Positions 1 through 9,186 of a stretch of DNA of 64,000 bases are shown one piece after another. Positions within the stretch are counted from its first letter, which is position 1; each line of letters opens with the position of its first letter. The DNA comes from Clostridioides difficile ATCC 9689 = DSM 1296. Its GTDB lineage: Bacteria; Bacillota; Clostridia; Peptostreptococcales; Peptostreptococcaceae. Below the pieces are notes generated by a model. It searched no databases. It was not told where the DNA came from and worked only from the letters and a program-made list of their open reading frames with translations. The position numbers and the translations under genes were made by a program. The stretch is taken from assembly GCF_001077535.1 (NCBI RefSeq), contig NZ_CP011968.1, positions 1,612,001-1,676,000 of the forward strand. The letters run 5' to 3'.

Positions 1-77
1 TTCATTAATAAAACATCATCTAAGTTTGATAGACAATAATTGATAATATCATCAGCCTTAATAGTATTATTTTCCAT
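1..77 (-). CDS. 5' end of an unidentified gene running off the left edge
   Basis: An ATG at 77 on the minus strand follows a purine-rich GAAGGGA site about ten bases upstream, and the frame stays open to the window edge. The first residues read MENNTIKADDIINYCLSNLD. The piece is too short to place in a family. It is divergent from the WYL-type regulator at 188, and a near-perfect palindrome lies between the two starts, so it is a likely target of that regulator (inference). Confidence 0.6.
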   Translation of the reverse strand, partial: MENNTIKADDIINYCLSNLDDVLLM

Positions 78-143
78 AAAGTATCAGTCCCTTCTTTCTT
101 TACTATTATTATTGATTTAAATGTAAGAATATCTTATCATATA

Positions 144-166
144 ATAGTGACAATTATTGTCACTAT
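144..166. promoter_or_regulatory. 23-bp palindromic operator candidate in a divergent promoter region
   Basis: Two 11-bp arms (ATAGTGACAAT and ATTGTCACTAT, separated by one T) form a perfect inverted repeat. It lies 21 bases upstream of the regulator start at 188 and 67 bases upstream of the divergent gene at 77. Position and symmetry fit an operator used for autorepression and control of the divergent gene. The bound protein is inferred from context only. Confidence 0.6.
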
Positions 167-187
167 ATTTAAATTAGGAGTATAAAT

Positions 188-1132
188 ATGTCAAGAGCTG
201 AGCGTTTAATTGAACTGATGATAACAATAAATGCAAAAAGAAGTTTTACAGCAGGAGAATTAGCAGAAGAATTTTCTGTATCAAAACGTACTATACTAAG
301 AGATTTACAGGTGCTGGAGAGTATTGGATTTCCATTATATTCAAAAGTTGGAGCGGCTGGTGGATATCATGTACTTAAAGAGCGTATACTTCCACCGATT
401 GCATTTTCAGAAAGTGAGGTAAAATCTATATTCTTTGCATATCAGTCACTAGAATATTATAATGATTTGCCATTTGAGCAAGAAACTATTTCTGTTTTAA
501 AAAAATTTTTAAATTGTATACCAAATGATATTCAATATAATATTGAGAATATAAGGCGTAAATTTGTTTTTTGGACACCAGATAGGCACTGTTCAACACC
601 ATTATTGAAAGAATTGTTTAATATAGTAATGAATGAATCTACAATTAAAATTGAATATTCATCAAAGCAAAAAAATAGTGTACGTACCATTGTTCCTATT
701 GGTTTGTATGCCATGAATGGACTTTGGTATTGTCCAGCTTACTGTATAAAATCAGAATCTATTAAGGAATTTCGTGTAGACAGAATTGTGAAGATTTTGA
801 GTATAGAAAACTTATCAAGTAAGAAATATAAGGTTTTATCTTCTATACATGATTATCTTAAGAATATGGAAGTAGGTACAGATTATCATATTAAAATTAA
901 TTTGACAGATGAGGGAGTAAAACGTTGTGAAACAGAATTTTTGTTGGCAAGAGGGTTGAAAATCTTGTCTAAAGGTGGATACATAGATATGTATATACCA
1001 AAATCTACACTTAACTGGGTGGCTGAATATTTTTTAACTTTTGGGAAAAATGCTACAATAATAGAACCTATAGAACTTAAACATTTGATAAAGTCTAAAG
1101 TACTAGAGCTATATAATCATCATTGTATTTAA
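188..1132 (+). CDS. HTH/WYL-domain transcriptional regulator (YafY family)
   Basis: A 314-residue protein with an N-terminal winged helix-turn-helix of the HTH_11/DeoR kind (about residues 5-60, including SVSKRTILRDLQVLESIGF) and a C-terminal WYL-type ligand-sensing region. In the latter, LWYCPAYC and EFRVDRI (about residues 178-200) match the family core. The ATG at 188 has AGGAG nine bases upstream. Proteins of this build bind DNA as dimers and respond to small molecules or nucleic acid ends. The palindrome at 144-166 and the divergent gene at 77 suggest local control. The ligand is unknown. Confidence 0.85.
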   Translation: MSRAERLIELMITINAKRSFTAGELAEEFSVSKRTILRDLQVLESIGFPLYSKVGAAGGYHVLKERILPPIAFSESEVKSIFFAYQSLEYYNDLPFEQETISVLKKFLNCIPNDIQYNIENIRRKFVFWTPDRHCSTPLLKELFNIVMNESTIKIEYSSKQKNSVRTIVPIGLYAMNGLWYCPAYCIKSESIKEFRVDRIVKILSIENLSSKKYKVLSSIHDYLKNMEVGTDYHIKINLTDEGVKRCETEFLLARGLKILSKGGYIDMYIPKSTLNWVAEYFLTFGKNATIIEPIELKHLIKSKVLELYNHHCI

Positions 1133-1349
1133 ATTATTTTATTTAATAGTAGGATAGAGTTTGGATAAAATGTTAATTTTCTTAATTTACTTTACAGATG
1201 ATTTAGATAGATTGATGTTATTTAATTTATTTCTTATAATGATGTTCTATAGTTATATAGACATTAAAATATAAAGTGTTAGGAGCTAGAAAACTAATTA
1301 AAAATAGTTAATTAACGATAATAAAAAATAAAAAATTTAAATAAATTTA

Positions 1350-1378
1350 TTGACAAATACTATTAATGAATATATCAT
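1350..1378 (+). promoter_or_regulatory. sigma-A promoter for the SAM riboswitch-metNIQ transcript
   Basis: A consensus -35 TTGACA at 1350-1355 and a -10 TATCAT at 1373-1378 are separated by 17 bases. The predicted start near 1385 is about 40 bases before the riboswitch aptamer. Confidence 0.7.
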
Positions 1379-1421
1379 ATATAACATAGCAACAAATGAT
1401 AATAGAATTAAATTAAATAAC

Positions 1422-1570
1422 GTCTTATCAAGAGTGGTGGAGGGACTGGCCCTTTGAAACCCGGCAACCAGTATATTTTATATACATTGGTGCTAAATCC
1501 TGCAACTAATATAGTTGATAGATGAGTATAAATAGCTTTCTAAGCCTGAGTTTATACTCGGGCTTTTATT
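1422..1570 (+). ncRNA. SAM-I (S-box) riboswitch
   Basis: The stretch shows the S-box core: CTTATCAAGAGTGGTGGAGG at the 5' side, then CTGGCCC, GAAACCCGGCAACC and the distal GGTGCTAAATCCTGC. The P1 stem closes between CTTATCA (1424) and TGATAGATGAG (about 1517). Downstream, GAGTATAAA (1524-1532) is perfectly complementary to TTTATACTC (1551-1559), giving an antiterminator that competes with the terminator at 1542-1565. SAM binding stabilises P1 and lets the terminator form, so methionine uptake is switched off when SAM is plentiful (known for the class). It lies directly upstream of metN. Confidence 0.95.
1542..1570 (+). terminator. riboswitch expression-platform terminator
   Basis: AAGCCTGAG (1542-1550) pairs with CTCGGGCTT (1557-1565), with one G-U pair, and a T-rich tract follows. 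It is the conditional terminator of the SAM-I riboswitch. Confidence 0.9.
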
Positions 1571-1633
1571 TTGTTGTAATACATAAGAGAGGATAAACAT
1601 AAAAACTGAGCAGAATATATGGGAGGAAATTTT

Positions 1634-2599
1634 ATGATTAGCATAAAAAATGTTAATAAGTATTATGGAAAGATTCAAGTGCTTAAAGATGTAAGTATTG
1701 AAATAGAATCTGGAGAAATTTTTGGAATAATAGGTCATAGTGGTGCAGGGAAATCAACACTACTGAGATGTATAAACGGATTAGAAGAATACCAAGAAGG
1801 CAGTGTACTTGTTTCTGATAAAGAAGTAAAGTCATTGAATGAAAAGCAAATGAGAGATTTAAGAAAAGAGTTAGGAATGATTTTTCAACACTTTTCATTG
1901 CTTGAAAGAAAAACTGTATTTGATAATGTAGCATTGCCATTAGAATGTTTTGGATACTCAAAGGCAGAAATTAAAAAAAGAGTTTTAGAGTTATTAGAAG
2001 TAGTTGGAATATCTGAAAAGAAAAATGATAAACCCAGAAATCTAAGTGGCGGACAAAAACAAAGGGTTGCAATTGCTAGAGCTTTAGCACTAAATCCACA
2101 AGTACTTCTTTGTGATGAAGCGACTTCAGCATTAGACCCAAATACTACAAAGTCAATTCTTTCATTGCTTGAAGATATAAATAAAAAATTGGGAATAACA
2201 ATAATAGTTGTAACTCATCAAATGGAAGTTATAAAGCAGATTTGTGGAAGAGTAGCAATAATGGAAAATGGAGAAGTATTAGAGGTAGGAGATACAGAAG
2301 AAATATTCTTAAGAAATACTAAAGGACTTAGAAAATTAATAGGTGAAGAAAGTATAATATTGCCAAAAGGAACAAATATAAAGATACTATTCCCTAAAGA
2401 TATTTCTAATGAAGCTATTATTACGACTATGGCAAGAGAACTAAATATAGATGTGTCTATAATATTTGGGAAATTAGAACAATTTAAAGATGATATTTTA
2501 GGTTCACTTATTATAAACATTTCAGATAAAAGTGGAGAGCAAGTAAAACAATATCTAACTAGTAAGGGCATAAGATGGGAGGAAATGATAAATGAATAG
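1634..2599 (+). CDS. metN: methionine ABC importer ATP-binding protein MetN
   Basis: The cytoplasmic ATPase that powers uptake of methionine (D- and L-) with MetI and MetQ. It has Walker A GHSGAGKST (about residue 38), signature LSGGQKQRVAIARAL, Walker B VLLCDEATSALDP and H-loop VTHQ. An extra C-terminal stretch of about 75 residues corresponds to the NIL/ACT-like domain that mediates trans-inhibition by methionine in this family. I chose the ATG at 1634 because GGGAGGAAA ends just before it; an upstream in-frame ATG at 1619 would bury that site. It is the first gene of metNIQ behind a SAM riboswitch, and its stop overlaps metI. Confidence 0.95.
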   Translation: MISIKNVNKYYGKIQVLKDVSIEIESGEIFGIIGHSGAGKSTLLRCINGLEEYQEGSVLVSDKEVKSLNEKQMRDLRKELGMIFQHFSLLERKTVFDNVALPLECFGYSKAEIKKRVLELLEVVGISEKKNDKPRNLSGGQKQRVAIARALALNPQVLLCDEATSALDPNTTKSILSLLEDINKKLGITIIVVTHQMEVIKQICGRVAIMENGEVLEVGDTEEIFLRNTKGLRKLIGEESIILPKGTNIKILFPKDISNEAIITTMARELNIDVSIIFGKLEQFKDDILGSLIINISDKSGEQVKQYLTSKGIRWEEMINE

Positions 2600-3248
2600 T
2601 TTAATTGACTTTTTAACAACACTATTTCCAAATGCATTGTTACAAACTTTGTATATGGTTATAGTACCAACTATAGTGGCAACAATATTAGGATTTATAT
2701 TAGCAATCATATTAGTAGTTACAAAACCAGATGGATTAAAACCAAATAGCACAATAAATAGTGCATTAGGATTTATAGTAAATATATTTAGAAGTTTCCC
2801 ATTTATGATACTTATAGTTGCAATGATTCCAATAACTAGATTAATCGTTGGAACAAGTATAGGGGAAACTGCTGCAATAGTGCCAATAACTATTGGGGCA
2901 GCACCGTTTATCGCTAGAATTATAGAAAGCTCATTAAATGAAGTTGATAAAGGATTGATAGAAGCAGCAAAATCTTTTGGAGCTACAAAAAGACAAATAG
3001 TATTTAAAGTTATGATAAAGGAAGCTATGCCTTCAATAGTATCTGGAATTACATTATCAATAATATCTATACTTGGTTATACAGCTATGGCAGGTGCAGT
3101 AGGAGCTGGAGGATTAGGTAATATAGCACTTATTTATGGATATCAAAGATTTGATACAGCAGTAATGGTATATACTGTAATAGCACTTATAATATTAGTT
3201 CAGATAATCCAGGGAGTAGGAAATCTGGCTTATAAGAAACTAAAATAA
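2592..3248 (+). CDS. metI: methionine ABC importer permease MetI
   Basis: A 218-residue membrane permease with five or so hydrophobic helices and the EAA loop (EAAKSFGATKRQIVFKVMI, about residues 123-141) that docks on the ATPase. The ATG lies inside the end of metN (8-base overlap), consistent with translational coupling. Length and sequence fit MetI. It works with MetN (upstream) and the lipoprotein MetQ (downstream). Confidence 0.95.
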   Translation: MNSLIDFLTTLFPNALLQTLYMVIVPTIVATILGFILAIILVVTKPDGLKPNSTINSALGFIVNIFRSFPFMILIVAMIPITRLIVGTSIGETAAIVPITIGAAPFIARIIESSLNEVDKGLIEAAKSFGATKRQIVFKVMIKEAMPSIVSGITLSIISILGYTAMAGAVGAGGLGNIALIYGYQRFDTAVMVYTVIALIILVQIIQGVGNLAYKKLK

Positions 3249-3283
3249 ATTAATTATAAACATTTTAAAGAGGGGGAGTAAAA

Positions 3284-4075
3284 ATGAAATTAAAGAAATT
3301 ATTATCAGTAGCATTGGTGTCAGCAATAGCAATATCAGCAGTAGGTTGTTCAAACAAAGAGGATAAAAAAATACTAGTAGGAGCTTCATCAAATCCACAT
3401 GCAAAGATATTGGAAGTTGCAAAACCTTTGTTAAAAGAAAAAGGATATGATTTAGAAGTAAAAATATTTGATGATTATGTACTTCCAAATACAGCTTTAG
3501 ATGAAGGGTCTTTGGATGCTAACTTCTTTCAACATATTCCATTTTTAGAGGAAACTGTGAAGGAGAAAGGATATAAACTTACTTATACATCTAAAGTTCA
3601 TATAGAGCCAATGGGATTCTATTCAGAAAAAGTTAAGTCATTAGATGAATTAAAAGATGGAGCTGTTATAGCTGTGCCAAATGATGCAACTAATGGAGCT
3701 AGAGCACTTAAATTATTAGCAAAAAATAAATTGATAGAAGTAAAAGATGGAGAGCTTATAACTAAAAAAGATATAACTAAAAATCCTAAAAATATAGTAA
3801 TAAAAGAAATGAATGCAGAGCAATTACCAACAGTATTAAAAGATGTTGACGGAGCAGTAATAAATTCTAATTATGCTTTAACAGCTAACTTAAATCCTAC
3901 TAAGGATGCAATAGTAATAGAATCAAGTGATTCTCCATATGTAAATATAATAGCTTGTAGAGAAAATAATAAAGATAGTGATAAGATTAAGGCTTTATCA
4001 GAGGCTATGAATAGTAAAGAAGTTAAAAAATTTATACAAGATGAATATAAAGGAAGTATAGTTCCAGCTTTTTAA
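3284..4075 (+). CDS. metQ: methionine-binding lipoprotein MetQ
   Basis: A 263-residue substrate-binding protein of the NlpA/MetQ family. A lipoprotein signal peptide ends in the lipobox SAVGC, with Cys22 as the lipidation site. Family features visible are LVGASSNPHAKILE near the mature N-terminus and NTALDEGSLDANFFQH (ligand pocket), then PMGFYSEKVKSLDEL. The ATG at 3284 follows GAGGGGGAG. It captures methionine outside the membrane and delivers it to MetNI. The last gene of the SAM-controlled operon, followed by a terminator. Confidence 0.95.
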   Translation: MKLKKLLSVALVSAIAISAVGCSNKEDKKILVGASSNPHAKILEVAKPLLKEKGYDLEVKIFDDYVLPNTALDEGSLDANFFQHIPFLEETVKEKGYKLTYTSKVHIEPMGFYSEKVKSLDELKDGAVIAVPNDATNGARALKLLAKNKLIEVKDGELITKKDITKNPKNIVIKEMNAEQLPTVLKDVDGAVINSNYALTANLNPTKDAIVIESSDSPYVNIIACRENNKDSDKIKALSEAMNSKEVKKFIQDEYKGSIVPAF

Positions 4076-4098
4076 ACTGAATATACAAAATCTACAAA

Positions 4099-4134
4099 AT
4101 GAGTAAAATTAAAAATATTTACTCATTTTTTTTT
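4099..4134 (+). terminator. rho-independent terminator of metNIQ
   Basis: ATGAGTAAA (4099-4107) pairs with TTTACTCAT (4118-4126), followed by eight T residues. Confidence 0.9.
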
Positions 4135-4222
4135 ATAACTAGAAAGTGACAAATTTTTTGGAAGAATTGTGGTAACATATTTATAGGTAAAACTATATAA
4201 AAATGAAGAAGTGGTGGGGAAT

Positions 4223-6961
4223 ATGGAATCTAAAGGAACTTTAAGTAAGAATAAGGTCTATATACTAGCTAATGGGTTATTTTTGGTTATTGCACTTTTA
4301 AATATAAATTTGTATACAGTTTCTATAAATATGTATAGAATAATTTTACTTTGGATATTTGGATATTCTATAGTTTATATAAGTAGCTTTAAAACGGATG
4401 AATTTATAAATATATTGAAAGTAGGGTGTCTTGTATTAGTTTTTGTAAGTATTTTAGGAGTAGTAAATTTAAAAATTCAAAAATTCCAAATTGTATTGCT
4501 TAACTTAAGCATAATTAATATGTCTACTTTTATATACTTAACCATTTCTAAAGTAAAAAAACTAAGAATAAGCCCAATACTAATTTTTTATAGTGCTTTT
4601 GTGATATTAGATTACTTTATAAGAAATATTTTTAGTGATATTAACTGGAATATGATTATTATATTAATTAATATTTGTATATCTATGTTTAATTTACTAT
4701 ATTTGTTGAATAAACTTGATAGTAACATTGAGCACTATAAGTTAATAAAAGATTTAACATATTTTGTTTTTTTTACAACTATTATATGTTTTGTAGCAAT
4801 TTCTAAGATTAATATAGTAGATTCAGATAGATTAATAGGAGTAATATATTTACTATTATGTAACCATACTTATTATGTATATGTATACAGTCTTAATAAT
4901 AGAGTAGTGTATCCATATTATGAACTTGATTCAATCAATAAAAAATTAAGTAAAAAGTCAGAGCAATTAGGAAAGATAAATTTAGCAATAGAAAAGGATA
5001 TGATTATACAAAGAACATTAAAAAACTACATAGACCAGAGAAAAGAATTACTTAGACAAGCTCTGGATACAATACCAAATGTATGGATAGTAACAGACTA
5101 TGATTTTAATATAAGTTACACAAATAATAAATTTAAAGATGAATTTTCAAAGGATATGAATAATTATTATAAAATATTAACTTTTATAAAGGAAGATGAA
5201 AAAGTTGCTGAAAAATTGAAGAAATTTGATAACGATATAAGTATAATTGATAAACTGGTAGAGTTAAATGATAAAATTTATTTGTTAAGTTTAAGTAATA
5301 ATAAAGATGAAAGCAATTACTTAATAAGTTTAAATGATATTACAAATGAAATCAAAATAGATGAAGAAATAAGAAATATAAATAAAGACTATGAAAACAT
5401 TATACTAAATATTCCATCTCCTATACTTGTAAGAAGTGCTGAAGGTGGCATAAAGAAGAATAAGGTAATAAGTATAAATAAAAAATATGAAAAGAGTTTT
5501 AAATGTGTTTCAAGTGATTTAGTCGATATGACATTAGAACAATATTTTGAAACTTTTAACATAGATTTCTTTGACAATAGGGAGTTTAAAAGATTAAATC
5601 TAACACAAGAAAAGAAAGCTGAAATAGTAAGTTACAATGACACAGCAAACTGTATAGTTAATTTTGTGATGTCTGACTCAGAAGGTGAAGAGCATGTTGA
5701 AGAAGTTAGAGTTGGAGACTATTGGTCAGATAATAAACTCTTTAAATTGCTTACATTTAGAGATATAACTAAAGAGATAAATATTCTTAGAACAGTAAAT
5801 GAACAAAAAATAATATATGAAAAATTACTGGATGTTATACCAGAGGCTATTTTTCTTGAGGATTTAAGTACATCAAGAGTACTATATACAAATAGAGCAT
5901 TTAGAGAGTTGTTCGGAATTTCTAGTGATGTATTAGGAGTTACAACACAAAAATATAGAAATATATTAGTAAAAAAATACATAAACAATTTAAATATAGG
6001 AGAAAGAGAGAAGAGTATCCATATAGTAAATGAAAATAATCACATTAAAGAAGTAAAAATGATATCAAGAACATTATACTTTGGACAGAAAAGAAGTAGA
6101 GTGAGAATTATTAAAGATTTAAGTGTGCAAAGAGAGTCTGAAAGACTTAAAAAAGCATTAATAAAACAAAGACAGTATGACCAAATGAAGATGGAGTTTT
6201 ATGCTAATATATCTCATGAACTTAAGACACCTTTAAATAATATATATAGTTCAGTTCAACTTATTGAAAACCTTTATAAAAAAGGAAAAATAATTGATTT
6301 TCAGGATATACTAAAAGAACATATAAAAATAACTAAACAAAATATGTTTAGATTATTGAGATTAATAGATAATATAATAAATATTTCTCAAGTTAAGTCA
6401 GACATATATAAGATTAAAGCAGTTAATTTTGATATTATTGACATAACAGAAAGAATAGTTACATCTATTAGTAGTTATGCTAAGTCTAAAGGAATAGATT
6501 TAATTTTTGATACAGATGAAGAAACTGTTATGGTAGGGCTTGACCCAGAATCGATAGAAAGAATAATACTAAATATATTATCAAATGCTATAAAATTTAC
6601 TTTAGAAGGAGGAGAAATCCTTGTAGGTATATATAAAAAAGACGAAACAGTAGAGATAATTATAAAAGATACTGGAGTGGGCATAGACAAAGAAAAATTA
6701 AATGATATATTTAATCGATTTAAACAAATTGAAAACAGTGGTATATCAAATGAATTTGGAAGTGGTATAGGTTTATGCCTTACAAAATCATTGATTGAAA
6801 TTCAAAATGGGAAGATTTACATAGATAGTAAGGTAGGAGAAGGAACTAATGTAAAAGTTATATTCCCAATTAAAGAGGTTGTTGAAGAAGTATATGATAA
6901 TTCAAATTACAATGATAATATTGAAAAGTTTGAGATAGAATTTTTTGATATATATAAATAA
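4223..6961 (+). CDS. ptpA: membrane sensor histidine kinase, CD1492/PtpA-like sporulation kinase
   Basis: A large orphan kinase of about 912 residues. The N-terminal 220 residues hold about seven or eight hydrophobic helices. Three PAS-like segments follow (around IPNVWIVTDYDFNISYTN, IPSPILVRSAEGG and IPEAIFLEDLSTSRVLYTN). Then come a HisKA domain (FYANISHELKTPLNNI, phospho-acceptor about His665) and a HATPase domain (NILSNAIKFT, DTGVGI, GSGIGLCLTKSL). No response regulator is adjacent, as for Spo0A-directed kinases. Its place right after metNIQ matches C. difficile CD1492, described as repressing sporulation; the symbol rests on that recollection. I prefer the ATG at 4223, with GGTGGGGA just upstream, over the GTG at 4211. 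Confidence 0.85.
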   Translation: MESKGTLSKNKVYILANGLFLVIALLNINLYTVSINMYRIILLWIFGYSIVYISSFKTDEFINILKVGCLVLVFVSILGVVNLKIQKFQIVLLNLSIINMSTFIYLTISKVKKLRISPILIFYSAFVILDYFIRNIFSDINWNMIIILINICISMFNLLYLLNKLDSNIEHYKLIKDLTYFVFFTTIICFVAISKINIVDSDRLIGVIYLLLCNHTYYVYVYSLNNRVVYPYYELDSINKKLSKKSEQLGKINLAIEKDMIIQRTLKNYIDQRKELLRQALDTIPNVWIVTDYDFNISYTNNKFKDEFSKDMNNYYKILTFIKEDEKVAEKLKKFDNDISIIDKLVELNDKIYLLSLSNNKDESNYLISLNDITNEIKIDEEIRNINKDYENIILNIPSPILVRSAEGGIKKNKVISINKKYEKSFKCVSSDLVDMTLEQYFETFNIDFFDNREFKRLNLTQEKKAEIVSYNDTANCIVNFVMSDSEGEEHVEEVRVGDYWSDNKLFKLLTFRDITKEINILRTVNEQKIIYEKLLDVIPEAIFLEDLSTSRVLYTNRAFRELFGISSDVLGVTTQKYRNILVKKYINNLNIGEREKSIHIVNENNHIKEVKMISRTLYFGQKRSRVRIIKDLSVQRESERLKKALIKQRQYDQMKMEFYANISHELKTPLNNIYSSVQLIENLYKKGKIIDFQDILKEHIKITKQNMFRLLRLIDNIINISQVKSDIYKIKAVNFDIIDITERIVTSISSYAKSKGIDLIFDTDEETVMVGLDPESIERIILNILSNAIKFTLEGGEILVGIYKKDETVEIIIKDTGVGIDKEKLNDIFNRFKQIENSGISNEFGSGIGLCLTKSLIEIQNGKIYIDSKVGEGTNVKVIFPIKEVVEEVYDNSNYNDNIEKFEIEFFDIYK

Positions 6962-7069
6962 TAAATGTCTAAATTTATTGTTTATATATATCACATTAAT
7001 AAGAGTTAATTTTATTTATTACTTTAGTTGTATTTGATGCGTTTTAAATAAATTTTATGAGGTGAAATT

Positions 7070-7678
7070 TTGGAAAAGGATTTTTTTAGAAAAAATGGAA
7101 TTGATTTAGCCAAATCAATATTAGGTAAATATCTAATAAGGAAATATGAAAATAAAGTAATTGTTACCAAAATCATAGAGACAGAAGCATACATGGGTGT
7201 AAATGATAAAGGAGCACATGTATATGGCAATAAAAAGACAGATAGAACTAAGCCATTATATTTAGATGGTGGACATATATATGTTTATTTAATTTATGGT
7301 ATGTATAATTGCTTGAATTTATCTGCAAATATAGAAAATGTGCCAGAGTGTGTATTAATAAGAGGGGTAGAGCCTATAACTTCTTTAGATGAGATATCTA
7401 TGAATAGATACAACAAAGCTTACACTGAGTTGAGTAAATATCAAGTAAAAAATATTACTAACGGACCAGGAAAACTTTGCAAAGCTTTAAAAATAGATAG
7501 AAGTCTAAATAGTAAGAGTATAATGGGTGAAGAATTATATATAAGTGATTTTTATTATGATGATAAAGGAAAAAAAGTATTTAGTAAGGATGAGTTAGAT
7601 ATAAAAACTAGTAAACGTATAAATATAGATTATGCAGAAGAAGCAAAAGATTTTTTATGGCGTTTTTATATAGAATAA
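7070..7678 (+). CDS. 3-methyladenine DNA glycosylase (AAG/MPG family)
   Basis: A 202-residue alkyladenine DNA glycosylase that removes alkylated purines in base excision repair. The family core is clear: IIETEAYMGVNDKGAH, where the Glu after IIET is the catalytic base that activates water, then YLDGGHIYVYLIYGMYNCLN, and NGPGKLCKALKI near residue 140. The start is TTG at 7070, placed by GAGGTGAAA seven bases upstream; no in-frame ATG upstream is as good. Length is normal for the bacterial family. It stands alone, ended by a long hairpin. Confidence 0.92.
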   Translation: MEKDFFRKNGIDLAKSILGKYLIRKYENKVIVTKIIETEAYMGVNDKGAHVYGNKKTDRTKPLYLDGGHIYVYLIYGMYNCLNLSANIENVPECVLIRGVEPITSLDEISMNRYNKAYTELSKYQVKNITNGPGKLCKALKIDRSLNSKSIMGEELYISDFYYDDKGKKVFSKDELDIKTSKRINIDYAEEAKDFLWRFYIE

Positions 7679-7692
7679 GTTTTTATATAGGT

Positions 7693-7745
7693 AAGATATG
7701 TATCTATAGGAAGGTATTTTATAGGTATGTATCTTATTTTTTTAT
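7693..7745 (+). terminator. terminator after the DNA glycosylase gene
   Basis: A 16-bp stem with G-U pairs (AAGATATGTATCTATA at 7693 with TATAGGTATGTATCTT ending 7735) is followed by TTATTTTTTTAT-type sequence. Confidence 0.8.
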
Positions 7746-8562
7746 AGAATTTTTAGTTTGATAAAAATAACTTTATAGAATTACAAACATATTTAATAAA
7801 TTTATAATTATTTTAATGATATAAAGAAAGATATATTTTGGCGAAATGAGCTATAAAAATTAATTTTTTTGTGTATTTTATTAAAAATTATAAAATTTGT
7901 ATAGATAATTAGTTTATTTTATAAGTAATAAATTAATTATTAAAGAATGAAGAAATTTTGACAAAAAAAGAAATTATATTTAGAATATAGATATATTTAC
8001 AAGAATCTTATTGAGATGATATTATTTTTTATCATAAGCAATTCTTGTTAAATGAGAAATTAGGAAATAAAATCTAAATCTACATAAAATACTTCAATAA
8101 CTCTTGACAATCTAAAAAATGACAAGGCTGTATATAAAAAATATATATAGTATTAAACTCTAAAATAAAATATGTTGTAGAGTAAAAAAAGACATTGAAT
8201 AGATATCATTAAATTGTAAAATTATGTTATAATTGTACTAAAGGATGTAATAATGTGTAGAAATAATAATATAATTTGAAATTTTAATAATTAAACCAGA
8301 AGAAGACTACATGAACAACTTAAGTTTTATTATATAAAGAGTAAATGCTTATAAAAAATGTATATTTAGTTGGCAAGATTAAATATACATATGTGAAAAA
8401 TAAATCGTAAATAATCGTAAAAATGTAGACAAAAAAAGATTGATAAATTATAGTAATACTTATAAAAATTTTTTTAAATGAAATAAAGATAGGTTCAGTA
8501 CCTATATTTATATTTTTGTATTTATATTATGAAAAAATTAAAATTATTTAGGGGTGATGGTT
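7746..8562. other. long AT-rich intergenic region with one strong promoter
   Basis: About 800 bases with no convincing reading frame. It holds a consensus promoter (7958-7986), an inverted repeat CAAGAAT/ATTCTTG (about 7999-8048) just downstream, and a small hairpin ATAGGT/ACCTAT (8489-8505) about 58 bases before the next start. The transcript would be a leader of roughly 570 bases or a separate small RNA. I see no known riboswitch class. Confidence 0.5.
7958..7986 (+). promoter_or_regulatory. consensus sigma-A promoter
   Basis: TTGACA (7958-7963), a 17-base spacer and TAGAAT (7981-7986). The start would fall near 7993, some 570 bases ahead of the XRE-cupin gene. Confidence 0.6.
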
Positions 8563-9147
8563 TTGAATAAGGACATAGGAGCAAAAATAAAGCAACTCAG
8601 AACTCAAAAGCAAATGACGTTGAAGGATATGAGTGAAAAAACAAACTTGTCAATTGGTTTTTTATCACAACTTGAAAGAGGATTAACAAGTGTGGCAACA
8701 GATTCCTTAGGAAAAATAGCAAGTGTACTAGATGTAGAATTAACTTACTTTTTTATGAAGCCAAAAGAGCATAAAAGAGCTGTATTAAGAAGTTATGAAA
8801 AAGAAGTATTTGATGTAGAAAACTCAACATTTATACATTATCATTTATCATCTAGTTTAAAGGAAAAAACAATGCTACCAAGATTAATTGAAATTCTTCC
8901 AAGTAAGAGTAGTGAGGAAATTTGTTGTTACGTACATGAAGGTGAGGAGTTTGTGTATGTATTAGAGGGTACTCTTACAGTGTTTTTGGGAGATGAACAA
9001 ATAAAAATGTATCCAGGAGACACAATACACTATAATAGTGAAAAGAACAATCATAATTGGGTCAACTATACTAATAAGGTAGTGAAAATTTTGGTAGTAA
9101 GTATACCAAATCCATTTGAAAAGTCTGATGCAGTTAAAGAAGCTTAA
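8563..9147 (+). CDS. XRE-family regulator with C-terminal cupin domain
   Basis: A protein of about 194 residues. Residues 1-65 form a lambda-repressor-like helix-turn-helix (IGAKIKQLRTQKQMTLKDM, then LSIGFLSQLERGLTS). A cupin_2 barrel follows (CCYVHEGEEFVYVLEGTLTV and YPGDTIHYNSEKNNHNWVN), which senses a small ligand in related regulators such as those of amino acid and polyamine genes. I chose TTG at 8563 because AGGGGTGA ends seven bases upstream; the GTG at 8554 lies inside that site. proC begins 39 bases downstream on the same strand, so the regulator may control proline synthesis (inference). Confidence 0.85.
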   Translation: MNKDIGAKIKQLRTQKQMTLKDMSEKTNLSIGFLSQLERGLTSVATDSLGKIASVLDVELTYFFMKPKEHKRAVLRSYEKEVFDVENSTFIHYHLSSSLKEKTMLPRLIEILPSKSSEEICCYVHEGEEFVYVLEGTLTVFLGDEQIKMYPGDTIHYNSEKNNHNWVNYTNKVVKILVVSIPNPFEKSDAVKEA

Positions 9148-9186
9148 ATTTTAACGATTACTATTAGTCAATAAGGAGGTACTAAA

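Noticed and set aside
2218..2637. 139-codon minus-strand frame opposite metN
   Set aside because: Antisense shadow of a well-supported gene.
8104..8136. A second promoter TTGACA ... TATATA upstream of the XRE-cupin gene
   Set aside because: The spacer to the nearest -10 is 21 bases, too long for sigma-A and without a dyad.
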